Positions 56,401 to 64,000 of a stretch of 64,000 nucleotides of DNA are shown piece after piece. Under the pieces are notes generated by a model, which made no database searches, was not told the DNA's origin, and was given only the letters and a program-made list of their open reading frames with translations. Location: assembly GCA_930367215.1 (NCBI GenBank), contig OV884056.1:322368709-322432708 (forward strand). The letters run 5' to 3'. Position numbers and translations under genes: made by a program. Origin of the DNA: Pollenia angustigena. Taxonomy: Eukaryota > Arthropoda > Insecta > Diptera > Polleniidae. The first letter of the stretch is position 1. Each line of letters opens with the position of its first letter.

Positions 56401-58961
56401 TGGGTGCATCCAAAATGGTCAGTAAAAAGCGTTGCTGATTTATCCCATGGAACACAGGCTTTTGCACGGTATAAACTGTATATATTCTGAAAGTAAATCG
56501 TTTTCCGCACAAAATGAGCGATGCGTGCAAAAAATCGTTCGGTTAGTTCCCGAGATATTTGGGTGCATCCAAAATGGTCAGTAAAAAGCGTTGCTGATTT
56601 ATCCCGTGGAACACAGGCTTTTGCACGCTATAAACTGTATATATTCTGAAAGTAAATTGTTTTCCGCACAAAATGAGCGATGCGTGCAAAAAATCGTTCG
56701 GTTAGTTCCCGAGATATTTGGGTGCATCCAAAATGGTCAGTAAAAAGCGTTGCTGATTTATCCCGTGGAACACAGGCTTTTGCACGCTATAAACTGTATA
56801 TATTCTGAAAGTAAATCATTTTCCGCACAAAATGAGCGATGCGTGCAAAAAATCGTTCGTTTAGTTCCAGAGATATTTGGGTGCATCCAAAATGGTCAGT
56901 AAAAATCGTTGCTGATTTATCCCATGGAACACAGGCTTTTGCACGGTATAAACTGTATATATTCTGAAAGTAAATCATTTTCCGCACAAAATGAGCGATG
57001 CGTGCAAAAAATCGTTCGTTTAGTTCCAGAGATATGTGGGTGCATCCAAAATGGTCAGTAAAAAGCGTTGCTGATTTATCCCATGGAACACAGGCTTTTG
57101 CACGGTATAAACTGTATATATTCTGAAAGTAAATCGTTTTCCGCACAAAATGAGCGATGCGTGCAAAAAATCGTTCGGTTAGTTCCCGAGATATTTGGGT
57201 GCATCCAAAATGGTCAGTAAAAAGCGTTGCTGATTTATCCCGTGGAACACAGGCTTTTGCACGCTATAAACTGTATATATTCTGAAAGTAAATTGTTTTC
57301 CGCACAAAATGAGCGATGCGTGCAAAAAATCGTTCGGTTAGTTCCCGAGATATTTGGGTGCATCCAAAATGGTCAGTAAAAATCGTTGCTGATTTATCCC
57401 ATGGAACACAGGCTTTTGCACGGTATAAACTGTATATATTCTGAAAGTAAATCATTTTCCGCACAAAATGAGCGATGCGTGCAAAAAATCGTTCGTTTAG
57501 TTCCAGAGATATGTGGGTGCATCCAAAATGGTCAGTAAAAAGCGTTGCTGATTTATCCCATGGAACACAGGCTTTTGCACGGTATAAACTGTATATATTC
57601 TGAAAGTAAATCGTTTTCCGCACAAAATGAGCGATGCGTGCAAAAAATCGTTCGGTTAGTTCCCGAGATATTTGGGTGCATCCAAAATGGTCAGTAAAAA
57701 GCGTTGCTGATTTATCCCGTGGAACACAGGCTTTTGCACGCTATAAACTGTATATATTCTGAAAGTAAATCATTTTCCGCACAAAATGAGCGATGCGTGC
57801 AAAAAATCGTTCGTTTAGTTCCAGAGATATTTGGGTGCATCCAAAATGGTCAGTAAAAATCGTTGCTGATTTATCCCATGGAACACAGGCTTTTGCACGG
57901 TATAAACTGTATATATTCTGAAAGTAAATCATTTTCCGCACAAAATGAGCGATGCGTGCAAAAAATCGTTCGTTTAGTTCCAGAGATATTTGGGTGCATC
58001 CAAAATGGTCAGTAAAAAGCGTTGCTGATTTATCCCGTGGAACACAGGCTTTTGCACGCTATAAACTGTATATATTCTGAAAGTAAATCATTTTCCGCAC
58101 AAAATGAGCGATGCGTGCAAAAAATCGTTCGTTTAGTTCCAGAGATATTTGGGTGCATCCAAAATGGTCAGTAAAAATCGTTGCTGATTTATCCCATGGA
58201 ACACAGGCTTTTGCACGGTATAAACTGTATATATTCTGAAAGTAAATCATTTTCCGCACAAAATGAGCGATGCGTGCAAAAAATCGTTCGTTTAGTTCCA
58301 GAGATATTTGGGTGCATCCAAAATGGTCAGTAAAAAGCGTTGCTGATTTATCCCATGGAACACAGGCTTTTGCACGGTATAAACTGTATATATTCTGAAA
58401 GTAAATCATTTTCCGCACAAAATGAGCGATGCGTGCAAAAAATCGTTCGTTTAGTTCCAGAGATATTTGGGTGCATCCAAAATGGTCAGTAAAAAGCGTT
58501 GCTGATTTATCCCATGGAACACAGGCTTTTGCACGGTATAAACTGTATATATTCTGAAAGTAAATCATTTTCCGCACAAAATGAGCGATGCGTGCAAAAA
58601 ATCGTTCGTTTAGTTCCAGAGATATGTGGGTGCATCCAAAATGGTCAGTAAAAAGCGTTGCTGATTTATCCCGTGGAACACAGGCTTTTGCACGCTATAA
58701 ACTGTATATATTCTGAAAGTAAATCGTTTTCCGCACAAAATGAGCGATGCGTGCAAAAAATCGTTCGGTTAGTTCCCGAGATATGTGGGTGCATCCAAAA
58801 TGGTCAGTAAAAAGCGTTGCTGATTTATCCCGTGGAACACAGGCTTTTGCACGCTATAAACTGTATATATTCTGAAAGTAAATCATTTTCCGCACAAAAT
58901 GAGCGATGCGTGCAAAAAATCGTTCGGTTAGTTCCCGAGATATTTGGGTGCATCCAAAATG
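53488..58961 (-). repeat. 159-bp satellite array, about 34 monomers, with 12-mer higher-order repeat
   Basis: Monomers repeat every 159 bp (for example TCCCGTGGAA at 53,581 and TCCCATGGAA at 53,740). A C/G variant in CACGCTATA/CACGGTATA gives the same 12-monomer pattern in monomers 3-14 (about 53,800-55,710) and 15-26 (about 55,710-57,620), a 1908-bp higher-order unit. On the minus strand 159 bp is 53 codons, and the C variant creates a TAG, so apparent ORFs of 66, 119 and 172 codons only report the variant pattern. The array ends abruptly mid-monomer at 58,961. Confidence 0.95.
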
Positions 58962-59249
58962 TAAGTAAGATTTCTGAAATAAAAGAATTTTATCACAAAT
59001 ATTAATACGTAAGACGTACGTAACCAACAAGCAAACCAAATTATAATATCCTTTATTAAAATATTTTGATTATAATACCGCATCTACAGTATGATTACTT
59101 TAATTTTGTGATATTAGGACCATGCTAAATCTCACTAACTATTACCAAAAGTAGTGTTGATATGTACATTACATATTTCTGTGTTGGATTAATGGTCAGT
59201 TTTAAACACGTATTTTTGGTATTTCTTTTAAACATTGTTTATATTTTAC
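58962..59249. other. Unique flank after the satellite, no gene seen
   Basis: AT-rich transition to the aspartylglucosaminidase remnant. Confidence 0.4.
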
Positions 59250-59655
59250 TTTAGTACTACTTTGCCCATAAGCAATAGAGAGAAAAACCCTTTCGATACC
59301 AACACAGGCAGCTGAATAATTTCCCTAACGATCTGTTGCAACTAAACCTCCACTAAAATGAGGATAATGCTTGACTATTCTAGACATACTTCTGGTGTTG
59401 AGTCCATACGCAAATATTCGACTGCTAATAGAGATGGTTAAAAACGCATTATTACATCACCATCCCCAGTAACTACAGCTGCACCTACTTCATTGTCGGC
59501 ATAGGCCCCCGCACCCGGAATTAGAGAATCACCAACACGCCATGGTATTTTATTGAGCACCATTTTTTTGCTCCTCTCACGTAGTGCTACCAGTATCATG
59601 GTTTAAATTGTCCTGTTGTAATGTAGCCCAAGCAGCCTAATTTGCCTTCTCAAAA
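59250..59655 (-). pseudogene. Aspartylglucosaminidase (AGA) pseudogene
   Basis: The minus strand reads [20 protein letters not shown] at about 59,555-59,496, then [40 protein letters not shown] and NYSAACVG. These are the beta-chain landmarks of glycosylasparaginase, the lysosomal Ntn hydrolase that cleaves the GlcNAc-Asn link during glycoprotein breakdown. A short upstream part ([15 protein letters not shown]) follows from about 59,650, but most of the alpha chain is missing. In-frame stops occur just after the IMRF segment, before ERSKKMV and near the NYSAAC motif, and there are frame changes. No introns were seen across the matched part, but it is too short to call it processed. It lies between oppositely oriented satellite arrays. 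Confidence 0.82.
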
Positions 59656-59659
59656 GCCC

Positions 59660-60490
59660 AAGTGTTTAAATAGGAAGTTTATTTTCCGCACAATTTAAAA
59701 AATATTTTATTTTAAATACTAAGTAAAATAAAATTAACTTTAAAAAGATACAAGTGGTAAACATTTTATATTAATAATTTTGTTTTGTTTTAAGTTACTT
59801 AACTGTACTAGCAGTTAAGAATTATTTGGCCTGTAAAAATTTTAATAGATATTTTATACCTACATACCTTTTATATATATACATTATATATACATTATAC
59901 ATACCTTCTCATTATTGTTTGAGTTATTGTTATAATTTGTGGTTATTGTTTAACTTCAAACAATTTTTAATTTTGTAAAAATTATTTTTTATTATTTTGG
60001 GATTTTCACGCTTGCTTGTTTGGTTTTTTTTTATAATTTAATTTGAACCATATTCAAATTCGGTACAAGGTGGTGCCAGGTTTTTACTGTAATCACCCTG
60101 TCTTTACACATGCATGTAATTACTTATAATGCTGCCGATAGACTAATGTTACCAAAAAGGTAACACGAATTTCAACCAGAAACATTACTACATACGTCGT
60201 CAGGTTATTATTGTTTTAGCCTATAAGTCATCAAGTCGGTTTGAGAAAAACGATAAAAAAGGTTTACAATTTTACATTTTCTCTAAAACTTCTCGATAGA
60301 ATTGATTGCTACGTATGTTTTTAATAGAACTATACATTTTCATGAATTTACATGCAATAAATCTAAAGTTTTAATGGTTTTTACAAAATAACATTTTGTC
60401 GTTTTCTACTCCATATTTTCAATTTCGTATTATGATGTTTTCTTTGACGTGGAGCAAAGTTTGTCTATGGCAAAAACAATGAAGTTGTTT
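59660..60490. other. Intergenic stretch, no gene seen
   Basis: AT-rich sequence with no exon or repeat that I could place. Confidence 0.4.
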
Positions 60491-61400
60491 CAGAATGGTG
60501 ATAATTGCCTCCTATAAAGCCAAGATCCCATTATCGGCTCAATTAGCACAATCTGTGACGATTTTTATCGTGCTATATCGGCGCACATTTAAAAACATTG
60601 AATAATTTATTCTTGGGTGGTCCCATTATCGTCGCACATTTCGACAATTTTTTTCGGTTCATATCGGCCAAAAATCAATTGCGACAATAATCGGTACAAT
60701 GCGGTCACACTATCGTGCTATTTGGGCAAATTAAATCATATGTTTTTGTTTATTTGCTTGTTGGCAAACATAATTTAACTTTAGAAATTCCCCGTCAGAA
60801 TAATTCATTATGTTTCCTAACAATTTTAAATAATATATGAATATGCATACATACATATAATAAAAAATTTATTCAATTTTATCCAAAATTACTGCACTTG
60901 TTTTTTTTTTTTGTAAATGCTGTTTTGTAAAAAGATGTTTACAAACCAGGGATGGCAAGATCGATACAACTGAAATGTTTTGGTTAAAGCGAATGGTTTT
61001 CTTTCATTTAACAGTACAAATGTACTATTTAACGTTTTAATACATAAATAGCAGATAAAACAAATGTAATTTGGGTATATTTAAGCTCAAAAAAGTAAAA
61101 TTTTAGTAGCCAGTTGGTGCAATTTAAAAATTTTGTTTTGCCATCCCTTGTATCGGCGCTGATTGGCGACTGTGATTGGCACACAAGTGGCCGATACAAA
61201 TCGGTGCATATTTAACAATTTGATTGCTTCACATTGTGCAAAAGAGTGTTCACATTATCGGCGCATCAAGGTTAATTTTGATTGTCCACAGTCAGCACAA
61301 TTTCGGCACTGATGGTCGCATATTAAAAAATTTTGACCGTTCACACACAAATGTTGATGTCAGAAAGATGCAGAGATATTCCTTTGTAATTTCGTTTTTG
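60491..61400. repeat. Region of dispersed ATTATCGG/GCACA(A/T)TT motifs
   Basis: Short motifs such as CCCATTATCG, TCGGCGCACATTTAAAAA and CAGCACAATTTCGGCACTG recur in both orientations between 60,520 and 61,340, interrupted by unique sequence (about 60,780-61,140). Probably one decayed element with an internal insertion. Confidence 0.4.
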
Positions 61401-61615
61401 ATAGGATAAATTAGGTACATACTTTTTGATTTTTCACTCTACTTATAACCAGATTTATATATCGCTCACACACTGGTCTGTTTGAATATTAGCATATTTC
61501 CAAAGGAATGCCATGGCTTAATTCACCTGTTGTGTTTCTATTATATGTTGTTTTTCACGAAGCTGACTTTCAGTGTTTGGTTCGGTACGATATGTTTAGA
61601 ACTGTTTTGTTCACT

Positions 61616-62362
61616 GTCCATTGATGACTTTAATTTTTGAATACCAAGGGCACTAATAGATAAATACGTAAAACTACAACTTTACCTTGGAAAACTGCAT
61701 AAGCATACCTACAGACGTAGTAAGTACGCACAAAAGTTAAAGTTTTATTGTGTATGCTCATAATTTATCGACTTAATTAAGATTAAAATTTGCCAAAATT
61801 TTAATAAAAATAAAAAAAATCGATTTTAAAAGCCCAATAATCGATTTCAGTATAAAATCGCATACGTAAATTCGATTGCAAAAAGTCGATTTTTTTTACC
61901 ACAAAATCGATTTTCGATTGGAATCCAAAATCGATTTTCGATTTTTCGATCGACTTTTTTTATTTCGGTTTTTGAAATCGATTAATCGAACCTCAAAATT
62001 AAAGTTAATTTAGAAAGCAAACGTTTGCATGTCCATTGACTACTTTAATAACTGAAGAGCCCTATATTAAAGTTGAAAGTATACCAAGGGCACTATTAGG
62101 TAAATACGTAAAATTTCAATTTGAAATTCGGAAAACTGCATAAACATACCACCTACACACGTATGTGCACACAAAAAAATCTCAAGTTTTATTGTGCATG
62201 CCCATAATTTATTGATTTAATTAAGATTTAAATTAAAAATTGCCAAAATTTTGATAAAAATTAAAAAATCGATTTTAAAAGCCCAATAATCAATCGATTT
62301 CAGTATAAAATCGCATACGTAAATTCGATTGCAAAAAATCGATTTTTTTACCACAAAATTGT
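61616..62362 (+). repeat. Tandem duplication, two diverged copies
   Basis: TGTCCATTGATGACTTTAAT at about 61,616 and TGTCCATTGACTACTTTAAT at about 62,031 begin copies. They share TATACCAAGGGCACTA, GAAAACTGCATAA, CCCATAATTTAT-like and ATTTCAGTATAAAATCGCAT blocks and end near TTTTTTACCACAAAAT. The copies are diverged by point changes and small indels. Confidence 0.75.
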
Positions 62363-62566
62363 GTAAAACGCAACGGAAAACGAAACGATTTAAAAGCGAT
62401 ATGGTTCTCAGTATCTTTAAAAAATGATTTATAAAACATATTCTTCTTATTTTCTAAATGTATTTTTCAACACTTTATATGTACAAATTAAATGAATAAA
62501 CAAAAACATCTAAAAATTAACACATTTTTACTTTTTGCAGGAAAATTATTAACAGAAGTCATATCT

Positions 62567-62817
62567 CTGTGGTTTTCATGGGCAACCGCGTATGTCTATT
62601 TTTTCGATTTTGAAATGTTGATGCTATATTGCTTAATTTAAAGCGCTCTTTACATTTTTTAAAACATTTTTAAAAACAGATAGACCCATTTCGAAGTTTT
62701 AACTCAATTACAAAGTTGAAAAGGTGCAATATCTAACCCATAGTTTGATCTAGAATGTTTAGGCTCTCCTGAAAAATTTTATTTTAACACATACGCGGTT
62801 GCCCATGAAAACCACAG
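62567..62817. mobile_element. MITE with 29-bp perfect TIRs
   Basis: CTGTGGTTTTCATGGGCAAC at 62,567 continues for 29 bp to 62,595 and is exactly mirrored at 62,789-62,817. About 250 bp in all, non-coding. Target duplication unclear. Confidence 0.8.
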
Positions 62818-62841
62818 ATCTATCTATCCACTGTAAAAATC

Positions 62842-63350
62842 TTAATTCAATTTCTGTGGTATTTTGCCAAACCCCTCTGTGAGATAAGGTTGCAAATTTA
62901 TCTTAAACGATTTTAAAATCGACTGCACGGCACTGAATTTATTAAAATAAATAAATATTTGTTTTTGATGCTGAGCTGCAGCCAATTGTTGTTGCTGGTG
63001 TCGACATAATTCTTCCATTACCTCATGGTTATACGTGGAATGCAAAATTAAACCCAATACCCCAGCTCTCAAAGCCATTTGATGTCTTTCCTGTTCCAAA
63101 ATTTCTGTTCTACGTATCTCTTCCCAATTAGTGGACATTAGTGTTGATGCAAACATAATATCAATATCATTGTGTTCTTCGACATTTTTATAAAATTTTT
63201 CAGCAAATTGGCTGTTTTGACAGTAAGCAAATAAAGGCGAATTTGTTTATTTTGACATTTGTCAAAAAAAAAAAACTTGAGTAATCCCCCAACCACACGA
63301 GCAATAAGAGTGGCAATTATTTCTTTAGAAACTGTCGAATTCTGTTCCAC
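62842..63350 (-). CDS. Unrecognised ORF(s), possibly one exon of an unknown gene
   Basis: The minus-strand frame reading into 63,156 contains EEHNDIDIMFASTLMSTNWE, then EIRRTEILEQERHQMALRAG, ILHSTYNHEVMEELC and a Gln-rich RHQQQQLAAAQHQ. The frame is open from about 63,227 (just after an in-frame TAA) to a stop at 62,842. Composition is protein-like and unlike the surrounding AT-rich frames, which supports a genuine or recently genuine coding segment. The second, overlapping frame (63,138-63,350) starts at GTG and shows nothing. No family was recognised. It could be a pseudogene fragment carried with the adjacent AGA remnant. Confidence 0.35.
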
Positions 63351-63361
63351 TATACAGGATT

Positions 63362-64000
63362 ATCAGCAACGCTTTTTACTGACCATTTTGGATGCACCCA
63401 AATATCTCGGGAACTAACCGAACGATTTTTTGCACGCATCGCTCATTTTGTGCGGAAAACAATTTACTTTCAGAATATATACAGTTTATAGCGTGCAAAA
63501 GCCTGTGTTCCACGGGATAAATCAGCAACACTTTTTACTGACCATTTTGGATGCACCCAAATATCTCGGGAACTAACCGAACGATTTTTTGCACGCATCG
63601 CTCATTTTGTGCGGAAAACGATTTACTTTCAGAATATATACAGTTTATACCGTGCAAAAGCCTGTGTTCCATGGGATAAATCAGCAACGATTTTTACTGA
63701 CCATTTTGGATGCACCCAAATATCACGGGAACTAACCGAACGATTTTTTGCACGCATCGCTCATTTTGTGCGGAAAATGATTTACTTTCAGAATATATAC
63801 AGTTTATAGCGTGCAAAAGCCTGTGTTCCACGGGATAAATCAGCAACGCTTTTTACTGACCATTTTGGATGCACCCACATATCTCGGGAACTAACCGAAC
63901 GATTTTTTGCACGCATCGCTCATTTTGTGCGGAAAACGATTTACTTTCAGAATATATACAGTTTATAGCGTGCAAAAGCCTGTGTTCCACGGGATAAATC
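63362..64000 (+). repeat. 159-bp satellite, inverted array, about 4 monomers to window end
   Basis: Same monomer as 53,488-58,961 but in the opposite orientation (CAGCAACGCTTTTTACTGAC at 63,364 is the complement of the left-array sequence). It continues past the window. Confidence 0.95.

Noticed and set aside
53607..58577. Series of minus-strand ORFs of 66, 119 and 172 codons with repeating MRKTIYFQNIYSLYRAK
   Set aside because: They are the 159-bp satellite read in one frame. Length depends only on a C/G variant that makes or removes a TAG.
53488..58961. CRISPR-like array of regular repeats
   Set aside because: Direct head-to-tail satellite monomers with no unique spacers, in a eukaryotic genome.
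63138..63350. 70-codon ORF starting at 63,350
   Set aside because: Initiates at GTG and not ATG, includes a poly-Phe run and lies in a different frame from the more protein-like segment.

Overview
This is AT-rich, intron-bearing animal DNA. It comes from a higher dipteran, most likely a calyptrate fly (blow-fly or house-fly type). The evidence is a complete two-exon RNA polymerase III subunit gene of insect type, a Di-Ras GTPase exon with a consensus donor, gypsy and LINE retroelements, many small terminal-inverted-repeat (TIR) transposons and a long satellite. Species cannot be fixed from sequence alone. There is no prokaryotic gene organisation and no CRISPR.

Layout. 1-8.2 kb holds a palindromic foldback (908-1849), an inverted pair of hairpin-ended INE/helentron-like repeats (1852-3640) with a tRNA-derived SINE inside one arm, and a second SINE-like unit split by a TA-flanked MITE (4141-4763). 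8.2-12.6 kb is a decayed gypsy element interrupted by a 1.3 kb insertion. 13,948-14,134 (minus) is one exon of a Di-Ras small GTPase gene. 15.7-17.3 kb is a large palindrome. 19-26.9 kb is a dense nest of MITEs, INE-like repeats, a dead PIF/Harbinger transposon and Helitron-like repeats. 27,323-30,790 (minus) is the only complete conserved gene, RpIII128, the second-largest subunit of RNA polymerase III (1134 aa, one 63-nt intron). 31.25-38.28 kb may be one old hAT-type element carrying a younger, internally deleted gypsy copy (32,405-36,780, 4-bp TSD) and a smaller hAT-type element (37,118-38,128, 8-bp TSD). 38.8-44.35 kb is back-to-back MITEs followed by a TTAA-flanked piggyBac-like element, which contains a pogo-like element, which contains a tandem and folded-back SINE-like array. 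44.7-47.9 kb is a long-TIR element carrying an 82-bp tandem array. 49.1-50.65 kb is a 168-bp tandem array running into a dead LINE reverse transcriptase. 53.5-58.96 kb is a 159-bp satellite with a 12-monomer (1908-bp) higher-order repeat, and the same satellite reappears inverted at 63.36 kb and runs off the window. Between the two arrays lies a broken aspartylglucosaminidase copy.

The two conserved genes (Di-Ras exon and RpIII128) are both on the minus strand, about 13 kb apart, and have no evident functional link. Almost everything else is mobile or repetitive DNA. No mobile element here has an intact protein-coding set. The main novelty lies in repeat biology: several short TIR families share CAAGG ends and 8-bp target duplications; hairpin-plus-subterminal-repeat elements recur; insertions are nested several levels deep; and the satellite shows recent higher-order amplification with an inversion.
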